In this document: positions 6,150 to 12,818 of the stretch, in pieces
Position numbering within the stretch: the first letter of the stretch is position 1
How the letters are laid out: each line of letters starts with the position of its first letter
Assembly (NCBI GenBank): GCA_905204915.1
Contig: CAJLBR010000026.1
Span: 1 to 16,922 of the forward strand
Reading direction: 5' to 3'
DNA from: an uncultured Clostridium sp.
Lineage (GTDB): Bacteria; Bacillota; Clostridia; TANB77; CAG-465
DNA: 16,922 nt
Position numbers and translations under genes: made by a program
Notes under the pieces: model-generated
The model's database searches: none
Told to the model about the DNA's origin: nothing
What the model saw: the letters and a program-made list of their open reading frames with translations, nothing else

Positions 6150-8147
6150 TTATTTACTCATTATATAATTTTTTACTAAAACATAGTCCGGTGCGTTAAC
6201 ACTTGAGTCTTTATTCATATCAGCAGCTTTAGCAGCTATAGCACTTAGCTTTGATACGTCCATTATGTGATTTTTAATAAGTACATAATCTGAAGAAGTT
6301 ATTTTTCCATCACAATTAACATCACCTAAAATTATTACTACATACTCACCTATTGTGTTTCCATTTCTTAATACTTGAACTCTTGAACCAGTTGTAACAA
6401 TGCCACTGTTTTGTAATTCTGAAGATTTATCATTAACGATTTTATATGTTAATCCTTTAACGTTAATCTTAGATTTTAGAGTTTCTACTGTAGTATTTTC
6501 AGATAAGTTATAAATATAATTATCTTCAGTTAAATTTAATGATTCATCGAATTTTATCTCTTCATCATCGTTTATATCTATTTTAGAAATTACTTTTACA
6601 TTACATGTAGCTGTTTTTCCTTGATCATTACTTGTAACTGTAATAGTTGCATCACCTGCAGCTTTAGCTACTACATTGCCACTGTCATCAACAGTTGCTA
6701 CAGAATTATTAGATGATGAGTACTTAACACTTTTATCTTTAGCATTATCTGGTAATACCTTTGCATTTAATTTTAAACTCTCACCAACTTTTAGTGTTTT
6801 GGCTGTAGAATCTAAACTTACAGATTCAACTTTGCTATACACATATTCTCTTACATATTGACTTGCAACATATCCTTCTCTGCCATCTGATAATCTTACT
6901 TTATCCCAACCAGTATTATTACCTTTTTTAATTCTAGTCATAAGAGTTCTATTATCTTGACCTTCTTTAGTTTCTACTATTGTTGCTATTATATTAGAGC
7001 TTGAGTTACTATATGGTGTACTTCTTATATTAAATATATCAGTTACTCCATAATCTGAAGTATCATCTAAATAAACTAATGTATTGTCATCAGTATATTC
7101 ACCATCAACAATCTCAACTGAAGAAGGCATATTATCATATACTGGAATATGGAATACAAAACTGCTATCCATTTTATTAGTATTATTATAAGCTTTATAC
7201 ATAAGTGATGACTCACTAGATGGAGCTATTATATTAGCCATATATTGACTTCCGAAAAGATAAAGTGATGATTCTACAAAATTTACATCAAACTTTTCAA
7301 AATATACTGTATTTTGACCATAATAAATATATTGATTATATATTTTCTTTGCTGCTCCATTTATTGCAAGCTCTGGGTTTGTCCAACCATTATTCTTAGC
7401 ATAATTTAAAGCATTTATTAATGCTCCATCTCCTGTAGGACTTGCTCCTACATTCATAAAGTTGTAATATCCTTCATAGCCTGGATAAGATCCATATAAA
7501 CATTTATTATTTAGGATGTTTCCTCCATTTTCTTGAATTATTCTTGAAGCTAAATGAACAGGACTTACATTATTATTTTTACCTGCTTCTACAATAATCT
7601 CTGCATATGACTTGTCCATATCAACAAGCTTGCCATTTTTCTTATATTTTTTCTCGTAATTTTCATCTCCCATTGGAGTTCCTTTTAAAATATTTTTTAC
7701 AGCTTCAACTGTATGTTCAGAGCTATTGTATGTATTTACTTCAAATTGAAATATTTTTTCCTCTGTTAAAAAGTTTCTTGGATCTAAAGAATAACTTACT
7801 GCATTTCTTGATGCATTAACCCATCCATATTCTACTTGATCATCATTTAATTTCCATGATGCAGGATAACTTATTGGAACTAAACTTCTATTTGTTACCA
7901 TTTCATTTTGAATAACATAGTCAAAATCTAAATGAGTATACACTGCTACAAAAGTCCAATTTGGATGCCTAGCTTTCAAATTATTTAAATAAGATTTATA
8001 TGATTCTGGAAAATTTTCAATTCCCGTTTTCTTAGTAGATACAGTATATGCATCTATTTTAGAATAATTTATAAAAAGACACGACGTCATAAAAACTATC
8101 ATTACAATAAAAGTTAATATTTTAACTTTTTTATTTTCATATATCAT
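6150..8147 (-). CDS. Secreted glucosaminidase with SH3, Ig-like and dockerin modules
   Basis: A 665-residue protein. Order: signal peptide or anchor (about 8-33); N-acetylglucosaminidase domain of the LytD/Bax type (about 55-345) with the likely catalytic Glu206 in ASRIIQENGGN; bacterial SH3 domain (about 367-433, FNIRSTPYSNSSSNIIATI then GREGYVASQYV); Big_2-like Ig domain (about 440-518, LKVGESLKLNAKVLPDNA); a linker domain; and a C-terminal dockerin type I with two calcium loops, DVNCDGKITSSD (609-620) and DMNKDSSVNAPD (643-654). It should cleave peptidoglycan glycan strands outside the cell. The start is the ATG at 8147, behind GAGAGGT; a TTG at 8189 has no SD. First gene of its operon. 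No cohesin is recognised in the window. Confidence 0.88.
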   Translation of the reverse strand: MIYENKKVKILTFIVMIVFMTSCLFINYSKIDAYTVSTKKTGIENFPESYKSYLNNLKARHPNWTFVAVYTHLDFDYVIQNEMVTNRSLVPISYPASWKLNDDQVEYGWVNASRNAVSYSLDPRNFLTEEKIFQFEVNTYNSSEHTVEAVKNILKGTPMGDENYEKKYKKNGKLVDMDKSYAEIIVEAGKNNNVSPVHLASRIIQENGGNILNNKCLYGSYPGYEGYYNFMNVGASPTGDGALINALNYAKNNGWTNPELAINGAAKKIYNQYIYYGQNTVYFEKFDVNFVESSLYLFGSQYMANIIAPSSESSLMYKAYNNTNKMDSSFVFHIPVYDNMPSSVEIVDGEYTDDNTLVYLDDTSDYGVTDIFNIRSTPYSNSSSNIIATIVETKEGQDNRTLMTRIKKGNNTGWDKVRLSDGREGYVASQYVREYVYSKVESVSLDSTAKTLKVGESLKLNAKVLPDNAKDKSVKYSSSNNSVATVDDSGNVVAKAAGDATITVTSNDQGKTATCNVKVISKIDINDDEEIKFDESLNLTEDNYIYNLSENTTVETLKSKINVKGLTYKIVNDKSSELQNSGIVTTGSRVQVLRNGNTIGEYVVIILGDVNCDGKITSSDYVLIKNHIMDVSKLSAIAAKAADMNKDSSVNAPDYVLVKNYIMSK

Positions 8148-8200
8148 TGATTTTACCTCTCTAAAACATATATCTAAAAAATTAGACAATATTCGATTAA

Positions 8201-8228
8201 ATTATAACATATAGCGAAATAAAATCAA
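8201..8228 (-). promoter_or_regulatory. Promoter of the glucosaminidase operon
   Basis: Minus strand: -35 TTGATT (8223-8228), 16-base spacer, -10 TATAAT (8201-8206), about 54 bases upstream of the ATG. It is divergent from the glmS promoter about 75 bases away. Confidence 0.7.
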
Positions 8229-8234
8229 AGGTTT

Positions 8235-8250
8235 TAATAAATATTTATTA
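8235..8250. repeat. 16-bp perfect AT palindrome between divergent promoters
   Basis: TAATAAATATTTATTA is its own reverse complement and sits just upstream of the glucosaminidase -35, between the divergent promoters. It could be a regulator site, but AT-rich palindromes arise easily in this base composition. Confidence 0.3.
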
Positions 8251-8301
8251 AATATTTCACTTAAATATATTTTTTTCATATCATATAAATATATTTAAAA
8301 C

Positions 8302-8330
8302 TTGACAAGTAAAAAAAGTTATTGTACAAT
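8302..8330 (+). promoter_or_regulatory. glmS promoter
   Basis: -35 TTGACA (perfect, 8302-8307), a 17-base spacer, -10 TACAAT (8325-8330). One of the strongest promoters in the window. Transcription should start near 8337, about 50 bases before the ribozyme cleavage site. Confidence 0.9.
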
Positions 8331-8386
8331 GGCATTAAATTTTATTAATCTTATTTGGAGGTGTAAAGTTTAAAATTAATAAAATA

Positions 8387-8530
8387 GCGCATGGATATGA
8401 TGTAACTTACACATTATATTGACGAGGATGGTAGCAATCGAAACATCAGCGGATACTGCCACGGTAATCTATTATCGTTATACATAGAAAAAAATGTAAA
8501 ATCTTTCTTACTACAAAGGCTATGTAATAT
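8387..8530 (+). ncRNA. glmS ribozyme/riboswitch
   Basis: The family's core elements appear in order: GCGC after an A at the expected cleavage point (between 8386 and 8387); a P1 hairpin (about 8395-8419); the conserved TTGACGAGGATGG (8419-8431); ATCGA (8437-8441); and CAGCGGATACTGCC (8447-8460), where GGTAG (8430-8434) can pair with CTGCC. A P3-like hairpin follows (ACGGTAA 8461-8467 with TTATCGT 8472-8478), then a P4-like stem (TACATAG 8481-8487 with CTATGTA 8520-8526). The family self-cleaves when glucosamine-6-phosphate binds, which lowers glmS mRNA. Its place directly before glmS confirms the call. The exact 3' boundary is approximate. Confidence 0.95.
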
Positions 8531-8573
8531 AGAATCTGAACATTGAAAATCAATATATTGGAGGTATTTATAT

Positions 8574-10391
8574 ATGTGTGGAATTATTGGATATACTGGT
8601 TCAAAGCATAATTCAAAAGATGCTGTTATAGCCGGATTAAAAAAATTAGAATATAGAGGATACGATTCTGCGGGAATAGCTGTAGTCGAAGATGGAAAAA
8701 TCAACCTTTATAAATCAAAAGGTAAAATTGCAAACCTAGAAAAATTAGTTGAGAAAAAGAAAATTATCTCTTCTACTGGTATCGGACATACAAGATGGGC
8801 AACTCATGGAGAACCTAACGAAATTAATGCTCATCCTCATACATCAGGAGTAGTTACTCTTGTACATAATGGTATAATTGAAAATTATAACGAATTAAAA
8901 GAGGAATTGATTTCAAAAGGTGTTAAATTTAAATCTAATACAGATACTGAAGTTGCATGTGCTTATATAAACTACGTTTATGAAACTGAAAAAGATAAAT
9001 TACGTGCTTTAATAAAAGCTACAGATGCTTTTAGAGGCTCTTACGCTTTTGGAATTTTGTTTGAAGATGAACCAGGCACTATTTATGCTACAAGGAAAGA
9101 CAGTCCACTTATAATAGGAGTTACAGAAAATGATGAAAACTTTATTGCATCTGATGTCTCTGCAATACTTGAATTTACTAATAAATATATATTGTTAGAA
9201 TACGGTGAGTTTGCTAGAATAACTAAAGATGATGTTGAAATTTTCAATCATGAATTATTAAAAATCGAGCCAAAAATAAATGTTGCAAATTGGTCTGCTG
9301 CAGAATATGAAAAAGATGGTTTTGACCACTTCATGCTAAAAGAAATAAATGAGCAACCAAAAGTAATAAAAAATATATACAATAAATATTTAAAGGATCC
9401 AGATTATATAAAATCACTTGATCTAACTGAATATACTAATATTCATATTGTAGCGTGTGGAAGTGCTATGCATGCCGGACTTGTTGGAAAATATTTGCTT
9501 GAAAACTACGCAAATATTCCAGTAACTGTAGAAGTTGCTTCAGAATACAGATATAAAAATCAACTAATTACACCTTCTACTCTAGTTATTGTTGTTTCAC
9601 AATCTGGTGAAACTGCAGATACTTTAGCTGCACTTAGAATAGCACAAGAAAAAGGTGCTAAAACTTTAGCAATAGTAAATGCAATTGGGTCAACTATAGC
9701 TCGTGAAGCTGACATCTGCATATATACATATGCAGGACCTGAAATTGCAGTAGCAACCACAAAAGGTTATACTTCGCAAGTTGCAGTATTTTCTTTACTC
9801 GCATTAGAAATAGCAACTAAAAATGGTCTTATTTCTAATGAACTAATAAAGAATGTAAATAATGATTTTGAAAATATTGAAGAAATACTAAAAAATACAA
9901 TTTCTAAACATGAAGAATATTTGAATATTGCCAAAAAGATCTATAAAAAAGAAGATTTATTCTTCATAGGTAGAGGAATTGATAGTGCTGTTTCATTAGA
10001 AGGTTCTCTAAAATTAAAAGAGATTTCTTACATGCATTCTGAAGCTTATGCTGCTGGTGAGTTAAAACATGGTACTATATCATTAATAGATAAAGGTACA
10101 CCTGTAATTGCTATTGCCACAGACGACAATTTATATGAAAAAACTGTAAGTAATATAAAAGAAACTAAAGCAAGAGGAGCTTTTTCTATATTACTAACTA
10201 CAGATAACATTGATGTAAATACAACTAGAGATTTTGCTGACATCACACTTCAAGTTTCAAAAACTACTGATTTCTTACAAGAAATTATAATGGTTGTAGC
10301 ATTACAACTTATTGCATATGAAACTTCAAAGTTAAGAGGTTGTGACATAGATAAACCAAAGAACCTTGCAAAATCTGTTACTGTTGAATAA
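8574..10391 (+). CDS. glmS: Glutamine-fructose-6-phosphate aminotransferase
   Basis: A 605-residue protein of full family length. The mature N-terminal nucleophile Cys2 is in MCGIIGYTG, and the glutaminase motifs GHTRWATHGEPNEINAHPH and HNGIIENYNEL follow. Two SIS sugar-phosphate domains occupy the C-terminal half, with VVSQSGETADTLAALR near residues 341-356 and AYAAGELKHGTISL further on; the end DKPKNLAKSVTVE is the family signature. It makes glucosamine-6-phosphate from fructose-6-phosphate and glutamine, the first step toward UDP-GlcNAc for peptidoglycan. SD GGAGG lies at 8560-8564. Expression is expected to be limited by the ribozyme in its leader. An intrinsic terminator follows, so it is a single-gene unit. 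Confidence 0.98.
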   Translation: MCGIIGYTGSKHNSKDAVIAGLKKLEYRGYDSAGIAVVEDGKINLYKSKGKIANLEKLVEKKKIISSTGIGHTRWATHGEPNEINAHPHTSGVVTLVHNGIIENYNELKEELISKGVKFKSNTDTEVACAYINYVYETEKDKLRALIKATDAFRGSYAFGILFEDEPGTIYATRKDSPLIIGVTENDENFIASDVSAILEFTNKYILLEYGEFARITKDDVEIFNHELLKIEPKINVANWSAAEYEKDGFDHFMLKEINEQPKVIKNIYNKYLKDPDYIKSLDLTEYTNIHIVACGSAMHAGLVGKYLLENYANIPVTVEVASEYRYKNQLITPSTLVIVVSQSGETADTLAALRIAQEKGAKTLAIVNAIGSTIAREADICIYTYAGPEIAVATTKGYTSQVAVFSLLALEIATKNGLISNELIKNVNNDFENIEEILKNTISKHEEYLNIAKKIYKKEDLFFIGRGIDSAVSLEGSLKLKEISYMHSEAYAAGELKHGTISLIDKGTPVIAIATDDNLYEKTVSNIKETKARGAFSILLTTDNIDVNTTRDFADITLQVSKTTDFLQEIIMVVALQLIAYETSKLRGCDIDKPKNLAKSVTVE

Positions 10392-10396
10392 GATTT

Positions 10397-10428
10397 AAGA
10401 CTGCTGTTTAATTCAGCAGTCTTCTTTT
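10397..10428 (+). terminator. glmS terminator
   Basis: A 10-bp perfect stem, AAGACTGCTG (10397-10406) with CAGCAGTCTT (10414-10423), 7-base loop, followed by a T-rich stretch. It starts 6 bases after the glmS stop codon. Confidence 0.9.
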
Positions 10429-10491
10429 ATTTAAATAAAAAAATCTAAAAATATCAAAAAAAGTATTGATTTTTTAAAAAAGTTATGTTAT

Positions 10492-10497
10492 TATAAT
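10492..10497 (+). promoter_or_regulatory. -10 box of the tRNA-Arg promoter
   Basis: A perfect TATAAT 13 bases before the tRNA 5' end. The nearest -35-like hexamer, TTGATT (10466-10471), is 20 bases away, which is long, so the -35 element is uncertain. Confidence 0.6.
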
Positions 10498-10510
10498 ATA
10501 TGTACTTAAT

Positions 10511-10587
<77 letters not shown>

Positions 10588-10595
10588 TAAAGTAT

Positions 10596-10629
10596 AAAAA
10601 CAAGCTATTAAAAATAGCTTGTTTTTTTT
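10596..10629. terminator. Terminator shared by tRNA-Arg and the first spo0E-like gene
   Basis: A 14-bp stem (10596-10609 with 10613-10626) with core CAAGCTATT/AATAGCTTG and a 3-base loop, flanked by A-runs and T-runs. It can act on both strands. Its T-tract reaches the stop codon of the minus-strand spo0E-like gene, so both genes use one hairpin. Confidence 0.9.
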
Positions 10630-10759
10630 ATTCGAAATCTAAAGCATCTTTTAATATTAATCTATCTAACTCCTGGCTTATTTTCACTGTCTCTGGATCT
10701 GACAATCCTTTTTCTTCTATTAATCTATAAAGCAGTAATCTTAGTTCGTTTATTTCCAT
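10628..10759 (-). CDS. Spo0E-family aspartyl-phosphate phosphatase (copy 1)
   Basis: A 43-residue protein whose whole length is the Spo0E two-helix hairpin: MEINELRLLLYRLIEEKG, the turn LSDPETV, then KISQELDRLILK. The SQELD motif is the signature of the family; in Bacillus it is needed for dephosphorylation of Spo0A~P. SD AAAGGAG lies upstream of the ATG. The promoter at 10782-10810 has paired Spo0A-type boxes directly upstream, so the gene is probably controlled by its own target. The size is at the short end of the family. Which response regulator it acts on is inferred from the family. Confidence 0.88.
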   Translation of the reverse strand: MEINELRLLLYRLIEEKGLSDPETVKISQELDRLILKDALDFE

Positions 10760-10781
10760 ATTTAATCACTCCTTTTATTTA

Positions 10782-10810
10782 ATTCTATCATTTTTATGTA
10801 AAATAGTCTA
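10782..10810 (-). promoter_or_regulatory. Promoter of spo0E-like copy 1
   Basis: Minus strand: -35 TAGACT (10805-10810), 17-base spacer, -10 TAGAAT (10782-10787). Both hexamers deviate from consensus, as expected for a promoter needing an activator bound next to the -35. Confidence 0.6.
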
Positions 10811-10813
10811 TAA

Positions 10814-10832
10814 CTTCGACAAAACTAGACAA
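10814..10832 (-). promoter_or_regulatory. Paired Spo0A-type boxes upstream of spo0E-like copy 1
   Basis: On the minus strand, TTTTGTCGAAG (rc of 10814-10824) matches the 0A box consensus TTTGTCGAA. A second, weaker copy, TTGTCTAG (rc of 10825-10832), lies 10 bp upstream in the same orientation. They sit directly next to the -35. That this organism has Spo0A is inferred, since its gene is outside the window. Confidence 0.72.
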
Positions 10833-10868
10833 TTTAGCTTATTTTAATCATTTACTTTTTCCTTTTTC

Positions 10869-10897
10869 TTGACTTAGCTTACTTTTAATGTTAATAT
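10869..10897 (+). promoter_or_regulatory. Promoter of the Thg1-like gene
   Basis: -35 TTGACT (10869-10874), 17-base spacer, -10-like TAATAT (10892-10897). The predicted transcript start, near 10904, falls exactly at the first base of the leader's closing stem. Confidence 0.6.
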
Positions 10898-10903
10898 ATC
10901 TAT

Positions 10904-10987
10904 GTATGTAATTTTGGTAATGGAACTTATTCCACGAAATATATTATAGAAATTTATTACATACGCAGGTAGGATTATGTCCTACCT
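10904..10987 (+). ncRNA. Candidate structured 5' leader of the Thg1-like gene
   Basis: Three nested or serial helices can be drawn by eye. A 9-bp closing stem pairs GTATGTAAT (10904-10912) with ATTACATAC (10956-10964). Inside it, TGGAA (10921-10925) pairs with TTCCA (10930-10934). Just downstream, AGGTAGGA (10967-10974) pairs with TCCTACCT (10980-10987), ending six bases before the SD AAAGGAG. I recognise no known riboswitch or T-box motif. The layout suggests control of translation or transcript stability, but function is unknown. Confidence 0.5.
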
Positions 10988-11004
10988 TTTGTAAAGGAGT
11001 TTAT

Positions 11005-11724
11005 ATGTGGATAGATTATTTTTATCAAATTCAAAAAAAGTACACAATGAGAATTTCTGATAGTAAGCCTATAGTAATTAGATTAGATGGTAAGGACGTA
11101 ACAAAAGATCCAGATATCAATTTTTTATATTCTCATAAAGGAAGTTTCTTATATTGCCTAAAAGAAGCTGCAAAGTATTTTTCAAAAAAGTATGAATGTT
11201 ATGCACTATGTGGAACAGATGAAATTAGCTTTATAGTAGAAAATCCCAAGAAATTATTTGAAGATATTCAAAGTGACCAGTCTTATTACTCTCAAGAAAT
11301 AATATCAGTATTTGCAGAATATTTCTATGATTATTTTAATACACTCTATAAACCAAGAAAAATATTTTGGCATGCCAAATGTTACTCAATTTCTAAAGAA
11401 AAATTTAAAAGTTATATAACATATAGAAAAAAGAGCATACAAAACGTTATTGTCACTTACTTTTTAAAGAAAAATAATATTAGAAACGTTGGAAATGAAA
11501 AAATTTCTACAAGACTAGAAATGTGTAAAAACTTTTCTGAAAGACCATTACTTGAAAAAGAAATGTTTGGAAACCTATTTTTTAATGGCAATCAAATTGA
11601 TATGAATGAGTTCTTTAATGGAAACGTAAAAATAATTGATGAAAATAATAATCAACATAATGATAATAATACAAATAATTCAATAAACAACGATTTTGAC
11701 ATAGACATAGATATTGAATTTTAA
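11005..11724 (+). CDS. Thg1-like protein (3'-5' nucleotidyltransferase family)
   Basis: A 239-residue protein. IVIRLDGK (residues 23-30) and CGTDEISF (69-76) match the two metal-binding motifs of the tRNA-His guanylyltransferase palm domain, giving D28, D72 and E73 as likely catalytic carboxylates. Helical spacing between them and the following KSYITYRKKSIQN (136-147) line up with Thg1's SWRQxDxHxNN segment, but the His and several other residues are not kept. Thg1-like proteins in bacteria add nucleotides to 5' ends, chiefly to repair truncated tRNAs rather than to make tRNA-His G-1. The last 30 residues are an Asn/Asp-rich, low-complexity tail. SD AAAGGAG; structured leader upstream; its own terminator. 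A single-gene unit. Confidence 0.75.
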   Translation: MWIDYFYQIQKKYTMRISDSKPIVIRLDGKDVTKDPDINFLYSHKGSFLYCLKEAAKYFSKKYECYALCGTDEISFIVENPKKLFEDIQSDQSYYSQEIISVFAEYFYDYFNTLYKPRKIFWHAKCYSISKEKFKSYITYRKKSIQNVIVTYFLKKNNIRNVGNEKISTRLEMCKNFSERPLLEKEMFGNLFFNGNQIDMNEFFNGNVKIIDENNNQHNDNNTNNSINNDFDIDIDIEF

Positions 11725-11727
11725 TAG

Positions 11728-11767
11728 AAAAAGACTTCTAGGTAATTAAATACTTAGAAGTCTTTTT
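11728..11767. terminator. Bidirectional terminator between thg1-like and DUF4870-like genes
   Basis: A 13-bp perfect stem (11728-11740 with 11755-11767), core GACTTCTA/TAGAAGTC, A-run on the left and T-run on the right. The 14-base loop can form a further GTA/TAC pairing. It serves both convergent genes. Confidence 0.9.
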
Positions 11768-11768
11768 A

Positions 11769-12086
11769 TTATGCTTCAAATGTTTTCTTGAAGATTGTTT
11801 TTGCTAAATTTGAAATACCTGGTATTGATGGTTCTTCACCTTTACTTGCAGCTACAAGTCCAAGTATTATACATACAAGATATAATCCATTTATAATAGT
11901 TGAAAACATTGGAATAGTTACTGGTATAAAGATATAAGCTACTTGTATTATAGTCTCTGCTATAAATACTGTTACTGTAGTAGCAGCATGTCTTTTAACA
12001 TCTTTTTCAGTGTCATTTTGACATAAAAAGATTATTGCTGCTATTGGAATAAGCCATCCAAGTATTTTCTTTGTCTTTGAATCCAT
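11769..12086 (-). CDS. Small DUF4870-like membrane protein
   Basis: A 105-residue protein with three hydrophobic stretches: GWLIPIAAIIFLC (about 10-23), an amphipathic KDVKRHAATTVTVFIAETIIQ with the next helix (about 30-56), and INGLYLVCIILGLVAA (about 65-80). The KRHAA segment between helices resembles the (R/K)-x-H-A motif of DUF4870/Tic20-like proteins, whose function is unknown. SD AGGAGGG precedes the ATG, and both lie inside a 13-bp inverted repeat (12078-12112). Promoter TTGAAA-17-TATAAT; single-gene unit. Confidence 0.68.
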   Translation of the reverse strand: MDSKTKKILGWLIPIAAIIFLCQNDTEKDVKRHAATTVTVFIAETIIQVAYIFIPVTIPMFSTIINGLYLVCIILGLVAASKGEEPSIPGISNLAKTIFKKTFEA

Positions 12087-12112
12087 AATATACCCTCCTT
12101 ATTATGGATTCA
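12078..12112. repeat. 13-bp perfect inverted repeat over SD and start codon
   Basis: TGAATCCATAATA (12078-12090) and TATTATGGATTCA (12100-12112), 9-base spacer. On the mRNA strand the spacer is AGGAGGGTA, so the SD would lie in the loop and the ATG in the stem. One arm touches the -10 box and the other encodes the first codons. Confidence 0.85.
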
Positions 12113-12140
12113 TTATACTATACTTTTCTATATTTTTCAA
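12112..12140 (-). promoter_or_regulatory. Promoter of the DUF4870-like gene
   Basis: Minus strand: -35 TTGAAA (12135-12140), 17-base spacer, -10 TATAAT (12112-12117). Its last -10 base is the outermost base of the inverted repeat, so transcription should start inside the left arm. Confidence 0.82.
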
Positions 12141-12231
12141 GTATTATGTAATTTAAAAAGTTATTTTTTAATTTTTCATGTATATTTTACTTGTTCTATA
12201 GGAAATGCTCTTAATTTTTATTTCTAAAAAA

Positions 12232-12725
12232 CTAGTTTTTCTCTCCTACCTTATTTATCCAATTATCTATTTCTTTTTCATCTGTCTTTAATTTATCGCT
12301 ATAACTTTCAAATACTATATTCATTTCATTTTCTACCTTTGAATTAGGACATATTTCTTTTATATCACTAAAAGTTGTTCCAAGCCAACCAGCGTTAGTT
12401 GCAAATGGAACTATCACTTTTCCATCTAAATATTTTCCTTTAAGAAAGTTCTAACAACCGGTGTTATACTATACCACCAAACTGGGCTTCCTAATATTAT
12501 TTTATCATACTTACTAAGGTCTATATCTATTTTTTCAATTTCAACTGTCTTGTTATTGCCTTCATTATCTTGTTCTTGATCTACAACTGATTGATAATCT
12601 GTAGAATATGGAATTTTTGGGTTTAATTCTAAGATATCACAATTTAGTTTTTCTTTTATTCTTTTTGCTATCATTCTAGTATTACCTGTGTAAGAATAAT
12701 AAACAATTATACTCTTATTTTCCAT
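12232..12725 (-). pseudogene. Flavodoxin, broken by a one-base frameshift
   Basis: Two pieces of one flavodoxin lie in different frames. The first 99 residues (12725-12426) hold the FMN phosphate loop in YYSYTGNTRMIA and the second flavin-contact loop GSPVWWYSITP, then stop after FLKENI. The rest (to 12232) continues in the next frame as KYLDGKVIVPFATNAGWLG and PNSKVENEMNIVFESYSDKL, the normal C-terminal half. Adding one A to the A-run opposite 12433-12436 restores FLKEKYLDGKVIVPF and an unbroken protein of about 164 residues. The original SD (AGGAGG) is intact. Either a recent inactivation or a homopolymer sequencing error. Intact flavodoxins carry electrons on FMN. Confidence 0.85.
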
Positions 12726-12760
12726 AATTTTTCCTCCTAAATTATTTCATTTATAAATTT

Positions 12761-12775
12761 GATTGTATTACAATC
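12761..12775. promoter_or_regulatory. Candidate operator upstream of the flavodoxin gene
   Basis: GATTGTATTACAATC is a near-perfect palindrome (7-bp arms, one central base) about 35 bases upstream of the flavodoxin start. The ATTGTA/TACAAT type of dyad fits small winged-helix regulators, but no regulator gene is nearby. Confidence 0.45.
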
Positions 12776-12818
12776 ATCTTTCTTTTTTCTTGGTAAAAGG
12801 TTAGTATTTTGAATCTTT

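Noticed and set aside
8117..8147. Lipoprotein signal (MTSC) in the glucosaminidase
   Set aside because: The residue at -3 is Met rather than Leu/Val/Ile, and the residues after Cys are still hydrophobic, so an ordinary signal peptide or anchor is more likely.
8357..8405. SD-like GGAGGTG in the glmS leader with a tiny ATG-GAT-ATG-ATG-TAA frame downstream
   Set aside because: The spacing to the ATG is about 27 bases and the frame has four codons inside the ribozyme P1, so a leader peptide is not supported.
8414..8704. A 96-codon minus-strand reading frame over the glmS leader
   Set aside because: It overlaps the glmS ribozyme and the start of glmS, has no SD, and its protein has no recognisable pattern.
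10904..10987. T-box, purine riboswitch or tRNA-like element in the Thg1-like leader
   Set aside because: No GGTGGNACC antiterminator sequence, no purine-riboswitch core loops, and the stems do not fit a cloverleaf.
12418..12440. Programmed -1 frameshifting in the flavodoxin
   Set aside because: The site lacks a canonical X-XXY-YYZ heptamer and no clear downstream pseudoknot is visible; a lost base in the A-run is simpler.
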